Notes: a model not told the origin generated them from the letters alone. Numbered from the stretch's first letter, positions 40,521-50,751 are shown. The stretch: DNA of 64,000 bases from Photobacterium frigidiphilum (GCF_003025615.1 NZ_PYMJ01000009.1:124001-188000), one strand, 5' to 3'. Numbers and translations are program-made.

Positions 40521-41702
40521 TTAGTCAGTCGCTAAGTTAATAAAGATCTGAGCGCCGACTAATAAGAAATCCTCATCGACAAAATAAGGGTTTGAATGCA
40601 GATAATTACAAATGCCCTTTTCCTTATTACCAGACCCTAAGAAGAACATAGCGCCACACTTATCGTCTGTCGCTTCAATCATCAAGCTGAAATCTTCACT
40701 GCCAGTCATTGGTGTACAATTAGCATTAAGCAATTGAGGTGGAACCGTTTGACTCGCAGCCTGAACAACACGGTTGTAGGCAAATTGATGATTAATAATG
40801 GCAGGGTAACCACAATGAGTCATCGACGTGGTATAACCACGTAACTCACTTTGAGCAACAAGAGACGAAAAGCTATTTTTCAGCACCTGATCGGTTTCAG
40901 AGTCCATTGAGCGGATAGTGCCACGAGCCTGAACATTTGCAGCTACTGCATTTGGAATCGTACCGCCATTAAACATCCCACAGACGAAAACAGCAGGCGA
41001 AAATGGATTCGTTTTCTTGGCTACAATATAGTCCATATCCTCAACGATACGTGCACCTTCACGAATAGCATCAAGGCCTTTATGTGGTGTTGAACCATGT
41101 GCTGATACACCTTGAATATCAAGTGTCCATGCACAGCCATATGAAGACATAATGCCGTTATTAACTAATACGGTGCCACATTCTTGTGCGGCGTCATTAT
41201 GAAGGGCATAAACTTCATTAACACCATCCATACAACCAAGTTCAACCATTTTATTGGCGCCATCAACACGCATATCTTCTTCAGCCATTTGGAAGATAAA
41301 TCGAACATTGTGACGTAATTCTTCTTGGTTATTTGCCAAGTAATTTGCAGCAGTTAACGCAATAGTCATGTGTGTGTCATGACCACAGTTATGCGCACGG
41401 CCTTTATTCGTCGATGAATGCTCATTACACGTTAAGTCATCCATTTCAAGTGCATCCATATCGGCACGAAATGCAACAGTCTTCAATGAAGTATCAATAA
41501 CCAGATCAGCGATAAAACCAGTATATCCATCATAAGACGTTACTTGATAGCCATAATCAACCATCAGTGATTTACAATATGTTGATGTTTCAACTTCTTC
41601 TCCTGATAATTCAGGAATCATATGAAGGTGACGACGGGTATTAATACTAAACTCTCGAAGTTCTAATACGTTTACATTTAATTTGAATTTACCTAACGTC
41701 AT
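40521..41702 (-). CDS. M20-family amidohydrolase
   Basis: Predicted zinc amidohydrolase acting on an N-acyl or peptide bond, 393 aa. M20 motifs: FRADMDAL (Asp), NCGHDTHM (His), QMAEEDM (Glu-Glu) and the distal YLHSNPYF His; a lid domain lies between. It belongs with the AbgB/HipO/IAA-amino-acid hydrolase group. The ATG at 41702 overlaps the upstream stop (TAATG), so it is coupled. Last in a three-gene operon with two membrane proteins, so it probably cleaves an imported conjugate. The substrate is unknown. Confidence 0.85.
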   Translation of the reverse strand: MTLGKFKLNVNVLELREFSINTRRHLHMIPELSGEEVETSTYCKSLMVDYGYQVTSYDGYTGFIADLVIDTSLKTVAFRADMDALEMDDLTCNEHSSTNKGRAHNCGHDTHMTIALTAANYLANNQEELRHNVRFIFQMAEEDMRVDGANKMVELGCMDGVNEVYALHNDAAQECGTVLVNNGIMSSYGCAWTLDIQGVSAHGSTPHKGLDAIREGARIVEDMDYIVAKKTNPFSPAVFVCGMFNGGTIPNAVAANVQARGTIRSMDSETDQVLKNSFSSLVAQSELRGYTTSMTHCGYPAIINHQFAYNRVVQAASQTVPPQLLNANCTPMTGSEDFSLMIEATDDKCGAMFFLGSGNKEKGICNYLHSNPYFVDEDFLLVGAQIFINLATD

Positions 41703-42151
41703 TAAATAATACCTTTCATTGTGAAGCCGATTTGCGCGATAATTGATGCGCCAAAGAAACAACTAGTCGATACAATCAGGAATAAAACAACAATTTTCCA
41801 CGATAACTTTTTAAGTTCTTCCATCTTTCCACCAACCGATAAGCCAGCGAAAGCAAGTAGCGGAACACAACAAGATAAGAAACCAACTTTCCCAATTGAA
41901 TCTAAAAAGAAAGTTCGAATAACAGTGTCAGGTAAACAAATTGCGATGCCAATAATTGTTGCATATGCAAACGCGGGTAAAGGCGAATTAATATAATGCT
42001 TTGTTACTAATGCTAAGAATACAATTACCGACATGGCAACGGCACTATCCCACATACTGAATAAAGGTGTTCCCGTCGTTAATGTTTCTGTGAAAATAGC
42101 CAGAGCTAAAGCAAGGAACACAAATTTCATATCATGAATAGATTTAAGCAT
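41702..42151 (-). CDS. Membrane protein partner of the DUF3100 protein
   Basis: 149-aa hydrophobic protein with about four to five helices (for example 7-24, 32-48, 57-75, 85-105 and 117-140). No motif is recognised. It overlaps the DUF3100 gene by 8 nt and the M20 gene by 1 nt, so all three are translated together. It may form one transporter with the DUF3100 protein: the two chains together make about 424 aa. Confidence 0.65.
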   Translation of the reverse strand: MLKSIHDMKFVFLALALAIFTETLTTGTPLFSMWDSAVAMSVIVFLALVTKHYINSPLPAFAYATIIGIAICLPDTVIRTFFLDSIGKVGFLSCCVPLLAFAGLSVGGKMEELKKLSWKIVVLFLIVSTSCFFGASIIAQIGFTMKGII

Positions 42152-42971
42152 TAGTCGCTACCTCTTTTTTGTTGCAAATTTTATACATGAATTCAGCAAG
42201 TGGTAAGCCGATAAATGTAAGAGACAAGGCACCAATTACTGATGAAAGTAAATTAGATGCAGCCGCGATACTCAATGCTTGAGCGGCCATATCAGGGCTT
42301 AGCGTACTCACTAAAGCACCTGATGCTGCACTTAACATCGAACCACTACCAACACCACTACCTGCGGCTAATGCCAACGGATGAAGGCCTGAAAGTGAGC
42401 CAAGGCTACCCAATACGCTGAACCAAAGCGTGCCTATCACTGAACCACAAAGATAAATAGCAAGAACACCAATATACTCTGGTGTGCCCGTTCCATACTT
42501 CCCTTGAACAACAGCAATTGAGGGTTCACGGCTAATCGATGAACATGCGCCAATAGCTTCACGGCCTAAACCAAACTTAACAGCAAGAGGAATCGCAATA
42601 AATATTGGTAATAAATTACCGAGTTCTTGGAATATTAATGGCACACCAGCTTCTAAAATATTATCGATATTAGGGATAATCATTCCAGCATATTGAGTAC
42701 CTAGAATTAAAAGGGAAAAGCCGACCATATTAGATGCAAATGATTCTTCTTTCTCAGTAAATACTTTTCCCCATAACTTTATTTTGTCTCGAACTATTAC
42801 TAATGAAATAGCCATACCAATCATTACAGCAAATAACATTGGTAGAATTGGAATGGCTACTGAACCAAATGAAATAACTTTCTTACCTATTAACACCTGC
42901 GAAACAAAAATAACAGCCATAACAATGAGTGTCGTTTTTATAACGGGCATAAGATCTAATTTTTTTGTCAT
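42144..42971 (-). CDS. DUF3100-like membrane transport protein
   Basis: 275-aa polytopic protein with about 7-8 helices, of the DUF3100 type as far as I can recall. A conserved polar segment GREAIGACSSISREPSIAVVQGKYGTGTP and the glycine-rich AAGSGVGSGSMLSAASGAL suggest a substrate path. GAGGG lies seven bases before the ATG. First gene of the operon with the small membrane partner and the M20 hydrolase. A role as importer of the M20 substrate is inference from context. Confidence 0.65.
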   Translation of the reverse strand: MTKKLDLMPVIKTTLIVMAVIFVSQVLIGKKVISFGSVAIPILPMLFAVMIGMAISLVIVRDKIKLWGKVFTEKEESFASNMVGFSLLILGTQYAGMIIPNIDNILEAGVPLIFQELGNLLPIFIAIPLAVKFGLGREAIGACSSISREPSIAVVQGKYGTGTPEYIGVLAIYLCGSVIGTLWFSVLGSLGSLSGLHPLALAAGSGVGSGSMLSAASGALVSTLSPDMAAQALSIAAASNLLSSVIGALSLTFIGLPLAEFMYKICNKKEVATNA

Positions 42972-43030
42972 AATTAATCCCTCGCTTTAATTAAGCCGGA
43001 TTATATTTGTGGATATTAATTCACATTGTG

Positions 43031-43048
43031 ATGTAACGCTTATTACAT
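43031..43048. promoter_or_regulatory. Perfect dyad upstream of the DUF3100 operon
   Basis: ATGTAACGCTTATTACAT has 6-bp perfect arms around 6 nt, 60 bp before the DUF3100 start. A second small palindrome, CACATTGTG, precedes it at 43022. The arms fit a LysR-type or other dimeric repressor/activator operator; the nearby CysB-like regulator is a candidate. Confidence 0.5.
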
Positions 43049-43245
43049 TAGTCCAAAAAGTTATAACTTATTTTAAATTGAAAAAACAAACGCATTATTA
43101 ACATTTAATACTCATAAAAAAGTACAATCGACAGATGCGATTAAACAAATACACGAGATTAATGACATATTCATCATTAATAATAGCAACTAAGAATTAT
43201 TCCTAGATATTGGTAATATCTCAGCATTATTTAAACAATAGTGAC

Positions 43246-43311
43246 TATACTAAGTCACCTCAAGATGTTCGTTTCAGCAATAATCCTGCATCTTGAAGTG
43301 TCTTGGGTATA
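43246..43311. repeat. 66-bp palindrome, complete short copy of repeat family 1
   Basis: The left half runs TATACTAAGTCACCTCAAG then ATG; the right half (reverse complement) runs TATACCCAAGACACTTCAAG then ATG. The centre holds TTTCAGCAATAATCC. It would fold as a long hairpin. It lies just before the topA terminator (minus strand) and shows the minimal unit whose ends flank the 266-bp element at 12175. Confidence 0.8.
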
Positions 43312-43320
43312 ATAATAAAC

Positions 43321-43347
43321 GTAAAAAAAACCGCCTTTCGGCGGTTA
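43321..43347 (-). terminator. Terminator after topA
   Basis: The minus strand reads AACCGCC, loop GAAA, GGCGGTT, then further T (eight T in total). A GAAA tetraloop and long U-tract. Confidence 0.9.
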
Positions 43348-43352
43348 TTTTA

Positions 43353-46004
43353 TTAATCTTCTTTTTCGGCTTTTTCTTTCTTCGGCTTTTTACGTTTATC
43401 GGTAATTTCCCACTTACCGTCAACATAAAGGCCAGTCCAGCCTGATGGCTTACCGTCGACTTCAGTACGAACGTAGTTCTCTTTGCTCTTACGGCTAAAG
43501 CGAACAACTGCCTCTCGACCATCCGGATCTTCTGTCGGTGCCTCAGCTAAGTAGTAAAACTTAGGCGATAAACGATCTTTAAAGCGTACTAGTTCAGACA
43601 CAAGCGGCGCACGTGTTTCACGCGATTTAGGGAAAGTACTTGCGGCCATAAACAAGCCTGAAGCACCGTCACGTAAAACGAAATACGCATTAGAATCTTG
43701 AGTACATGGAATCTCTGGTAAATGTACAGGATCTTCTTTAGGTGGTGCAATTTCACCATTCTTCAGAATCTTACGAGTATTTTTACAATCTTCGCTCGTA
43801 CAACCCATGTATTTACCAAAACGACCCGTTTTCAGTTCCATATCTGAACCGCACTTGTCACATTCAATCAATGGTCCTTCATAGCCTTTCAGCTTGAATT
43901 CACCTTTTTCAACAATGTAACCATCACAGCTTGGGTTATTACCACAAACATGCAATTTACGATCTTGGTCAATCAGGTATGCATCCATTGCGGTGTCACA
44001 TTTCGGGCAACGCTTTTTAGCACGCAATGCAGCAGTTTCAACGTCTTCTTCAAGCACGTTAACAATGCCGTCTTCATCACCTAAGTTAATCGTCTTTTTA
44101 CAACGCTCTTTTGGCGGAAGTGCATAACCAGAACACCCTAGGAATACGCCAGTCGATGCTGTGCGAATACCCATTGGACGTGAACATGTCGGACATTCAA
44201 TATCAGTCACAACGATATTGTTTGGCTTCATGCCACCTTCATCTTCATCTAACTCTGCTTTTTCAAGCTCAGTCGTGAAGTCGCTAAAGAAGTTATCAAG
44301 AACAGCTTTCCAGTTCTTTTCGCCTTCAGCGATTTTATCGAGGTTACCTTCCATGCGAGCAGTGAAATCAAAATCCATCAGATCGGGGAAACTTCCATCC
44401 AAACGATCTGAAACGATTTCACCCATTTTCTCTGCATAGAAACGGCGCTGGTCTACACGTACATAACCACGATCTTGAATCGTAGAAATGATTGATGCGT
44501 ATGTAGAAGGTCGACCAATACCACGCTTCTCTAATTCTTTAACCAATGCAGCTTCTGTAAAGCGCGCTGGTGGCTTAGTGAAGTGTTGTTTAGGCTCAAC
44601 GCCTTCTAATTTCATAACATCGCCAACGTGAACGGTAGGCAATGTCGTATCTTCATTCTTACCAGATGGACGCTGTACTAAAGTCCAACCTGCAAAGCGC
44701 AAAATACGTCCTTTCGCTTTAAGCGTAAACTCATCAGCTTGAACCGTAATTGTGCTTGAATCGTATTTTGCTGGCACCATCTGGCAAGATACAAACTGAC
44801 GCCAAATTAAGTCGTATAACTTAACTGCATCCGCATCCATACCTTCAAGGTTTTCAGCTTGTACTTCAACACTTGAAGGACGAATCGCTTCGTGCGCTTC
44901 TTGTGCATTTTTCTTACTACCGTACTTTATCGCTTCTTTCGGGAGATAATTCTCACCGTATTCGCTACCGATAAATTCACGTGCAGCTACAACAGCATCA
45001 TTCGACAAGTTGGTCGAATCGGTACGCATATAGGTAATATAACCCGCTTCATATAGACGCTGAGCCAAACCCATTGTACGTTTTACACCGTAGCCAAGAC
45101 GGGTACTTGCCGCTTGTTGTAGTGTTGATGTGATATAAGGTGCAGAAGGCTTGCTACTCGTTGGGCGATCTTCACGATCGACCACTTTATACTCTGCACT
45201 ATCAAGTACAGATTTAGCCGCCATGGTTTGTGCTTCATTAACCGGACGGAAAGCTTTACCCGCCTGCTGAGAAACAATCAAACGCAGTGCATCTTTACCA
45301 ACAGTCAATGTATTCGCATGAATGTCCCAGAACTCTTCTGGTGTAAACGCTTTAATTTCACGTTCACGTTCAACAATCAACTTTACCGCTACAGACTGAA
45401 CACGACCAGCAGATAAACCACGGGCAACCTTCTTCCACAGAAGAGGTGACACCATGAAACCCACTACGCGATCAAGAAAACGTCGAGCTTGCTGAGCGTT
45501 AACACCATCAATGTTCAGTTCACCAGGTTCTTCAAACGCCTGTTGAATTGCATTTTTAGTGATCTCATTAAATACCACTCGCTTATAACGTGCATCATCA
45601 CCACCGATGATCTCACGAAGGTGCCATGCAATAGCTTCTCCTTCGCGGTCCAAATCGGTAGCTAGGTAAATAAAGTCAGCATCGGCAGCAAGTTTTTGCA
45701 GTTCACTAACGACTTTTTCTTTGCCCGGAAGCACTTCGTAATGCGCATCCCAATCGTTATAGGGATCAACACCCATTTTTCCGATTAGAGACTTACGGTC
45801 TTTAATTTTCTTAAGACGCGCTTTTTCTTCAACGCTTAATCCTGCGGTTGATTGTGCTGCCGCTTTTTTTCCGGCATTACGTGCACCCGTTGGCAAATCA
45901 CGTACGTGACCAACGCTTGACTTTACAATGAAGTCCTTGCCCAAGTACTTATTAATAGTCTTGGCTTTAGCAGGGGACTCCACAATAACGAGAGATTTAC
46001 CCAT
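43353..46004 (-). CDS. topA: DNA topoisomerase I
   Basis: Type IA topoisomerase that relaxes negative supercoils, 883 aa. The Toprim domain ([23 protein letters not shown]) is followed by the catalytic tyrosine in [12 protein letters not shown]. Three C-terminal Cys4-type zinc ribbons are visible (CPTCSRPM with [12 protein letters not shown] with [15 protein letters not shown] with CTSEDC). The C-terminus is Lys-rich. Slightly longer than E. coli TopA (865 aa). A single-gene unit; its 471-bp upstream gap to yciN holds the promoter. Confidence 0.98.
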   Translation of the reverse strand: MGKSLVIVESPAKAKTINKYLGKDFIVKSSVGHVRDLPTGARNAGKKAAAQSTAGLSVEEKARLKKIKDRKSLIGKMGVDPYNDWDAHYEVLPGKEKVVSELQKLAADADFIYLATDLDREGEAIAWHLREIIGGDDARYKRVVFNEITKNAIQQAFEEPGELNIDGVNAQQARRFLDRVVGFMVSPLLWKKVARGLSAGRVQSVAVKLIVEREREIKAFTPEEFWDIHANTLTVGKDALRLIVSQQAGKAFRPVNEAQTMAAKSVLDSAEYKVVDREDRPTSSKPSAPYITSTLQQAASTRLGYGVKRTMGLAQRLYEAGYITYMRTDSTNLSNDAVVAAREFIGSEYGENYLPKEAIKYGSKKNAQEAHEAIRPSSVEVQAENLEGMDADAVKLYDLIWRQFVSCQMVPAKYDSSTITVQADEFTLKAKGRILRFAGWTLVQRPSGKNEDTTLPTVHVGDVMKLEGVEPKQHFTKPPARFTEAALVKELEKRGIGRPSTYASIISTIQDRGYVRVDQRRFYAEKMGEIVSDRLDGSFPDLMDFDFTARMEGNLDKIAEGEKNWKAVLDNFFSDFTTELEKAELDEDEGGMKPNNIVVTDIECPTCSRPMGIRTASTGVFLGCSGYALPPKERCKKTINLGDEDGIVNVLEEDVETAALRAKKRCPKCDTAMDAYLIDQDRKLHVCGNNPSCDGYIVEKGEFKLKGYEGPLIECDKCGSDMELKTGRFGKYMGCTSEDCKNTRKILKNGEIAPPKEDPVHLPEIPCTQDSNAYFVLRDGASGLFMAASTFPKSRETRAPLVSELVRFKDRLSPKFYYLAEAPTEDPDGREAVVRFSRKSKENYVRTEVDGKPSGWTGLYVDGKWEITDKRKKPKKEKAEKED

Positions 46005-46442
46005 AATGACTCTACTACGTCCTCGTGCTCGCTAAATTTTAAATAAAAACAAAAAGTTGCATGCTAAAAAAAAGAATATTGGCACGTCAACGCTATTACA
46101 ATATTGGGCTACTATTCAAGAAGGTCAACTGGTTTTTAAGAAAAACGAACTGTTTGCTCGCCCCTTCTACAGTTGTTAATGATACGTTAAAAATCAAAAA
46201 CCCACTTTTAATTGGTAAAAATTCTGTTTAAAACTTCACTATATAGAGAGTAGATGAAGTAATTAAAGGCGCTAATCATTACCACCTCACAACAGCCTTT
46301 GACTATTCACAACGGTGATTTTTAGCCATAGCTCACAGAATTTACCCGTAATTGCTTTTTGTTTAATCGCTATTCAACATTTGAATGAAAATATACCCAG
46401 CGTTATTAAGGATTTGTTTTATTCAAACAAGATGAATAAACT
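46005..46442. other. topA-yciN intergenic region
   Basis: Divergent promoter region, AT-rich. ACTTCA and TGAAGT (about 46232-46259) are a small inverted pair around TATATAGAGAG. I see no gene with a ribosome site. The topA promoter(s) must be here but none is clear enough to place. Confidence 0.4.
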
Positions 46443-46471
46443 AATGACGTATTTCTTCCAGAGACGTCATT
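46443..46471 (+). promoter_or_regulatory. Dyad immediately upstream of yciN
   Basis: AATGACGT (46443-46450) and ACGTCATT (46464-46471) are perfect 8-bp arms, ending 4 nt before the yciN ATG. If transcribed, the hairpin would cover the ribosome-binding region, which itself is weak. It could be an operator or a translational control element. Confidence 0.45.
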
Positions 46472-46475
46472 CATC

Positions 46476-46724
46476 ATGAGCGATAAAAAATCAATTCCCC
46501 AAGACAGCCTTTTACTGATCGCCAATCAACTGATTCAAGATCACGATGCCTACATTAAAGGCATGCGAGCAACATCTGTTGAAGAAAAATCTGATGTGCT
46601 GGTATTTAAAGGTGAATATTTCCTCGATGACAATGGTCTTCCAACCGTTAATACAACAGCAGTATTTAACATGTTTAAATACCTTGCGCATAAGTTGTCA
46701 CCCGAGTTTACTTTGCAAGATTAA
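46476..46724 (+). CDS. yciN: YciN, DUF2498 protein
   Basis: 82-aa cytosolic protein of unknown function. Similarity to E. coli YciN is clear (GEYFLDDNGLPTVNTTAVFNMFKYLAHKLS). It neighbours topA as in E. coli, where yciN is between topA and sohB. The start is ATG 46476 with a weak ribosome site behind a dyad. Confidence 0.9.
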   Translation: MSDKKSIPQDSLLLIANQLIQDHDAYIKGMRATSVEEKSDVLVFKGEYFLDDNGLPTVNTTAVFNMFKYLAHKLSPEFTLQD

Positions 46725-46820
46725 GCCGTAAATTGTTTGTTGACGCAAGGAATTATAAAAAAAATCGTTGTTAAAAAGTAAAAAACAACGTTTATCTTTA
46801 CGAATTATCACCTTAAAAAT

Positions 46821-46856
46821 CAAAAAATAACCCGCCAATAAGCGGGTTATTTTTCA
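46821..46856. terminator. Bidirectional terminator, yciN / DUF805 gene
   Basis: AAAAATAACCCGC, loop CAATAA, GCGGGTTATTTTT. A 13-bp perfect stem with A- and T-runs on both sides of two convergent genes. Confidence 0.92.
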
Positions 46857-46878
46857 ATAACAAAAGCGTTTAAACAGT

Positions 46879-47280
46879 TTACATATCGATGGTTATTGTC
46901 TCTTTTTCATCATCTTTCGACGGCATAGAACGCCCTTTTGGATCCGGACCGTATTGGTTGTCTCCTTTTATACCGTCGAGCATACCAAGTTCAACAATAA
47001 CAAAAGCAGGACCAATTAAAGGTACAAAGGTCAACAACGCCCACCAAGCACTTTTATTACGATCATGCAGCCGCTTAATATTCAGCGCCAATGATGCCCA
47101 AAAGACAAAAAATAAAATAACCATAGCCAATATATTCAGCGCTTGATTATTGCCCATGTTACTTGGGCTTGTATACAAAAAGACAGGTAATGTAACCAAG
47201 AGAACAGGCAAGCTATATAACCAGTAATCACGTCGTCTTAATCGACCTTTAAAAGAAAACAGCGCCCACTTTTGATCCAT
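46879..47280 (-). CDS. DUF805 membrane protein
   Basis: 133-aa protein of the DUF805 (YhaH-like) family. It starts with FSFKGRLRRRDYW, followed by about four helices and the family motif LNIKRLHDRNKSAWWALL. The C-terminal tail is cytoplasmic (GDNQYGPDPKG). Function unknown. It is inserted between yciN and sohB relative to E. coli. Confidence 0.88.
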   Translation of the reverse strand: MDQKWALFSFKGRLRRRDYWLYSLPVLLVTLPVFLYTSPSNMGNNQALNILAMVILFFVFWASLALNIKRLHDRNKSAWWALLTFVPLIGPAFVIVELGMLDGIKGDNQYGPDPKGRSMPSKDDEKETITIDM

Positions 47281-47311
47281 TGAAAAACCTTATTAACTAC
47301 AATTGTTTAAC

Positions 47312-47345
47312 TAATACCATTCTGAATAAATAGATGGTCAGAGAT
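47312..47345. repeat. Half copy of repeat family 2
   Basis: TAATACCATTCTGAATAAA then TAGATGGTCAG resembles the left end of the 38064 element (TAATACCATTCTAGGTAAG). No right end was found. It lies between the DUF805 and sohB genes. Confidence 0.45.
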
Positions 47346-47412
47346 GTGTCTACATTGGCATAACACCAGCTTAATAAAAGCACTCAGCCAACCATCAATA
47401 TACTATCAGATA

Positions 47413-48474
47413 TTACATGAATGGACGTTGACCGCGACTTACCCATTTCAATAACAAGTTATCTGCCGCTTCACCCGTTGCACCCGCTAATTTTTCTGCC
47501 AGTTTCTTACGTTGAACGAAACGAACATTTAATACTTCACGATCTTTACAAGCATGTGTAATGAAATCATCGCTTGTGCCGATTTCATCAACAAGCCCTA
47601 GATTCAGTGCTTGATTACCAAACCAATGCTCACCGGTTGCCACTTTTTCAAGATCCAACTCTGGACGGTGAATCGCAATAAAGTCTTTGAACAAACCATG
47701 CGTTTCTTCAATTTCAACTTGGAATTTATCACGGGCTTTATCAGTATTTTCGCCAAACATTGTTAATGTACGCTTAAACTCGCCCGCTGTAATTTGTTCA
47801 AACTCAATATCATGCTTTTTCAGCACTTTGCTAAAGTTTGGTAGCTGAGCAATAACACCAATAGAGCCCACAATTGCAAAAGGCGCTGAAATAATTTTAT
47901 CTGCCACACATGCCATCATGTAACCGCCACTAGCTGCTACTTTATCGACAGAAATCGTCAGCTTGATACCCGCAGATTTCAAGCGATCAAGTTGTGAAGA
48001 CGCTAAACCATAGCCATGTACCATACCGCCACCCGTTTCTAGGCGAAGCAATACTTCATCACCGTCGATCGCAACAGCAATAATTGCACTGATTTCTTCA
48101 CGTAAAGAAGAGACTTCACGCGCATCAATACTGCCATGAAAATCAATGACAAATAAACGAGACTCACGAACATGAGACAAATCGCCTTCTTTAGCGGCTT
48201 TTTTAATTTCGTTCTGACGTGCTTTCTCTTTTTCTTTATCTTCTTTTTTTGTCGCTTTATCACGTGCTTTCAATAGCGGTTTATCAAATAAGTGTTCTTC
48301 TAATTGATGAACCGTATTTTTATACTGCTCAGTTAAGTCTGTGACTTCTAATTCACCCTTTTGTGAACCGTGACGTCCGTTTAAACCTTTCGCTAAAACA
48401 AGGATACCGACAAGCGCAATAACGACTGTCGCAATCTTGGCTAAGAACAGCCCATAATCAAACAAAAATTCCAA
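47413..48474 (-). CDS. sohB: SohB, S49-family inner-membrane protease
   Basis: Signal-peptide-peptidase-like serine protease of 353 aa (E. coli 349). One N-terminal helix (about 9-27) anchors it, then a charged Lys-rich region, then the S49 core with the catalytic Ser in KVAASGGYMMA and the Lys in GEFKRTLTMFGENTDK. The start is TTG 48474: GAGG lies eight bases upstream and MEFLF aligns with E. coli MELLS. Confidence 0.93.
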   Translation of the reverse strand: MEFLFDYGLFLAKIATVVIALVGILVLAKGLNGRHGSQKGELEVTDLTEQYKNTVHQLEEHLFDKPLLKARDKATKKEDKEKEKARQNEIKKAAKEGDLSHVRESRLFVIDFHGSIDAREVSSLREEISAIIAVAIDGDEVLLRLETGGGMVHGYGLASSQLDRLKSAGIKLTISVDKVAASGGYMMACVADKIISAPFAIVGSIGVIAQLPNFSKVLKKHDIEFEQITAGEFKRTLTMFGENTDKARDKFQVEIEETHGLFKDFIAIHRPELDLEKVATGEHWFGNQALNLGLVDEIGTSDDFITHACKDREVLNVRFVQRKKLAEKLAGATGEAADNLLLKWVSRGQRPFM

Positions 48475-48615
48475 TCTTAAGTCCTCGTTTTAATAAATTG
48501 ATACCAATCACAGAATGATGGTCTTTTCCCATTGTAACCAAGTTGCCACCTGTACCGCTATCGCAATACAATAGAAAAACAAAAAGTAATGTTTCCAAGC
48601 GACTTTACGTGCGCA

Positions 48616-48656
48616 GATTCAGCGAGAATCCTGCATCTTGAGGTAATTTGGGTGTA
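48616..48656. repeat. Right-half copy of repeat family 1
   Basis: GATTCAGCGAGAATCCTGC then ATCTTGAGGTAATTTGGGTGTA. It matches the right half of the 43246 palindrome. It lies between sohB and yciK, in the divergent promoter region. Confidence 0.65.
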
Positions 48657-48688
48657 TTAATAATGACAAACCAATAAGGAAGTTACAC

Positions 48689-49432
48689 GTGGAATATCAA
48701 ATCGCTGCGGATTCTCTAAAAGATCGCGTCATTCTGGTCACTGGTGCTGGTGATGGCATTGGTCGTCAAGCAGCCATTAGTTATGCAGCACACGGTGCAA
48801 CTGTTATTTTGCTTGGTCGTACCGTTGCGAAACTTGAAGCCGTTTATGATGAAATTGAAACGCTAGGCTACAACCAACCAGCGATTATCCCTCTCGATTT
48901 ACGCGGTGCAACGAAGCAGCATTACATTGATATGGTTGAAACTATTTCAGAACAGTTTGGACGCTTAGATGGTGTATTACACAATGCCGGTTTACTTGGC
49001 GTATTAAGCCCATTCGACCAACTCGGTGAAGATACGTTTGATGATGTGATGCACGTTAACGTTAAAGCACAGTTTTTGATGACTCAAGCTATCATGCCAC
49101 TGATCAAAAAGTCTGAAGATGGCCGTATTATTTTCACCTCTTCGACAGTCGGCCATGAAGGTCGTGCTTTTTGGGGCGCCTACTCTATATCAAAGTTTGC
49201 GACTGAAGGCATGATGGAAATTTTAGCCAATGAGATGTGCAATACAACGGTTCGCGTCAATGCGATTAACCCAGGCGGTACACGCACAGGCATGCGCGCA
49301 AAAGCGTTCCCAGCTGAAGATTCAGGCCTATTAAGAACACCTAAAGACATAATGCCGCTGTACCTCTATTTAATGGGGCCAGAAAGCAAAGATGTGAATG
49401 GTCAGTGCATTGATGCACAACCAAAAGGCTAA
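48689..49432 (+). CDS. yciK: YciK, short-chain dehydrogenase/reductase
   Basis: NAD(P)-dependent oxidoreductase of 247 aa. Classical SDR motifs: TGAGDGIG near residues 19-26, HNAG, and YSISKFATEG with the catalytic Tyr-x3-Lys preceded by Ser. It matches E. coli YciK across the length. The start is GTG 48689 with GGAAG six bases upstream. The substrate is unknown. Confidence 0.9.
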   Translation: MEYQIAADSLKDRVILVTGAGDGIGRQAAISYAAHGATVILLGRTVAKLEAVYDEIETLGYNQPAIIPLDLRGATKQHYIDMVETISEQFGRLDGVLHNAGLLGVLSPFDQLGEDTFDDVMHVNVKAQFLMTQAIMPLIKKSEDGRIIFTSSTVGHEGRAFWGAYSISKFATEGMMEILANEMCNTTVRVNAINPGGTRTGMRAKAFPAEDSGLLRTPKDIMPLYLYLMGPESKDVNGQCIDAQPKG

Positions 49433-49459
49433 ATTAAACGCTACTTTAAACAGACAACA

Positions 49460-49490
49460 AAAAGCCGACGTATTCACGTCGGCTTTATTA
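49460..49490. terminator. Bidirectional terminator, yciK / rluB
   Basis: AAAGCCGACGT, loop ATTC, ACGTCGGCTTT. A perfect 11-bp stem between convergent genes; the T-tract is modest on each side. Confidence 0.8.
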
Positions 49491-49512
49491 TGTCTGTTTA
49501 CTAAGACGAGTC

Positions 49513-50637
49513 TTATTGGCGTGTACGTGGCTTACCCGCTAACGGGTTACGACGTTGAGCACCATTTCCTGACGGTTTACGCTTACCTGCTGGCTCATTG
49601 CTTTCGTCTGTTTTACGACGATTGCCTTGCGCAGGCTTACCAGCAGATGGCTTGCCACGTGTCGGCTTAGCCGTTGAAGGCTTACCTGACGGCTTACGCT
49701 TCCCAACTGGTGCATTTTGCCCTTCAACTTCACTGTTACGTGTTGAAGAACGACGTTCATCAGGGTTACTCGTACGGCCACGACGACCGCGAGGTGTTTC
49801 AGTAACACGTTCTTCGTGACGACGTACGGCACGACGAATCTGACGAACACCACGTTTACGCTTCTGGCCTTCGACCGTCAGCATTGTGTTTTCTTCAGCT
49901 TCAAGCTCTACCACTTCACGAAGATAGTTAACTTCTTTCAGCTCGAGCTCCATCCAACCGCCACGAGGCATATCTTTCGTTAGATAGATATCACCATAAC
50001 GTACACGTTTTAGACGGCTTACTGTTACGCCTTGTGAATCCCACAAACGACGAACTTCACGGTTACGGCCTTCTGTGATTACAACGTAGAAAGTATGGTT
50101 CATACCTTCACCGCCAGAATACACAACGTCTTCGAAACGTGCCATACCATCTTCTAGTTCAACACCTTGAACTAGGTTCTTAACCATATTTTCGTTAATC
50201 TCACCGAAAACGCGAACCATGTATTCACGTTCAACGCTTCGACTTGGGTGCATCAGACGATTAGCTAATTCACCATCAGTGGTAAATAGCAATAGACCTG
50301 AGGTATTTGCATCCAATCGACCAACCGAAACCCAACGGCCACTTGATAGACGGGGTAAACGATCAAATACAGTCCGGCGACCTTCAGGATCGTGACGCGT
50401 ACATAACTCACCTTCAGGTTTGTTATAAGCAAGAACACGACACACTTCCTCAGAAGGCGGAACCAGATCAATCTTGTGACCATCGATACGCACGAGAACA
50501 GAAAAATCGTCTAGACGATCACCCAGTTTCGCGACTACGCCGTCAATGCTCACACGACCGCTTTGAATCATTAATTCGATCTCACGACGAGACCCTTGGC
50601 CAGCACGCGCTAGCACCTTCTGTAACTTTTCACTCAT
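49513..50637 (-). CDS. rluB: RluB, 23S rRNA pseudouridine-2605 synthase
   Basis: Modifies U2605 of 23S rRNA. The 374-aa protein has an N-terminal S4 domain ([17 protein letters not shown]) and the RsuA/RluB catalytic Asp in [14 protein letters not shown]. After about residue 250 comes a 120-residue basic, low-complexity tail of Arg, Lys, Gly, Ser and Pro with GKPS-type repeats ([20 protein letters not shown]), much longer than in E. coli. ATG 50637 was chosen over an upstream TTG. It likely binds RNA through the tail. Confidence 0.93.
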   Translation of the reverse strand: MSEKLQKVLARAGQGSRREIELMIQSGRVSIDGVVAKLGDRLDDFSVLVRIDGHKIDLVPPSEEVCRVLAYNKPEGELCTRHDPEGRRTVFDRLPRLSSGRWVSVGRLDANTSGLLLFTTDGELANRLMHPSRSVEREYMVRVFGEINENMVKNLVQGVELEDGMARFEDVVYSGGEGMNHTFYVVITEGRNREVRRLWDSQGVTVSRLKRVRYGDIYLTKDMPRGGWMELELKEVNYLREVVELEAEENTMLTVEGQKRKRGVRQIRRAVRRHEERVTETPRGRRGRTSNPDERRSSTRNSEVEGQNAPVGKRKPSGKPSTAKPTRGKPSAGKPAQGNRRKTDESNEPAGKRKPSGNGAQRRNPLAGKPRTRQ

Positions 50638-50751
50638 TATAGACAAACCTTTGTCGCCTTCACAGGCGTCGAAATACTCATCAGAACACTTTAAGCCATC
50701 TTAAAGATAGCCGCGCATTATGCCAAAGTATTCACTAATACGCTATCTCAA

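Noticed and set aside
43246..43311. Palindrome before topA as an intrinsic terminator
   Set aside because: No U-tract follows either side, and a strong topA terminator lies at 43321-43347; its shared sequence with other copies marks it as a dispersed repeat.
49398..49670. 90-codon frame antisense to the rluB 3' end
   Set aside because: It starts inside yciK, runs through the shared terminator, and mirrors the rluB low-complexity tail.
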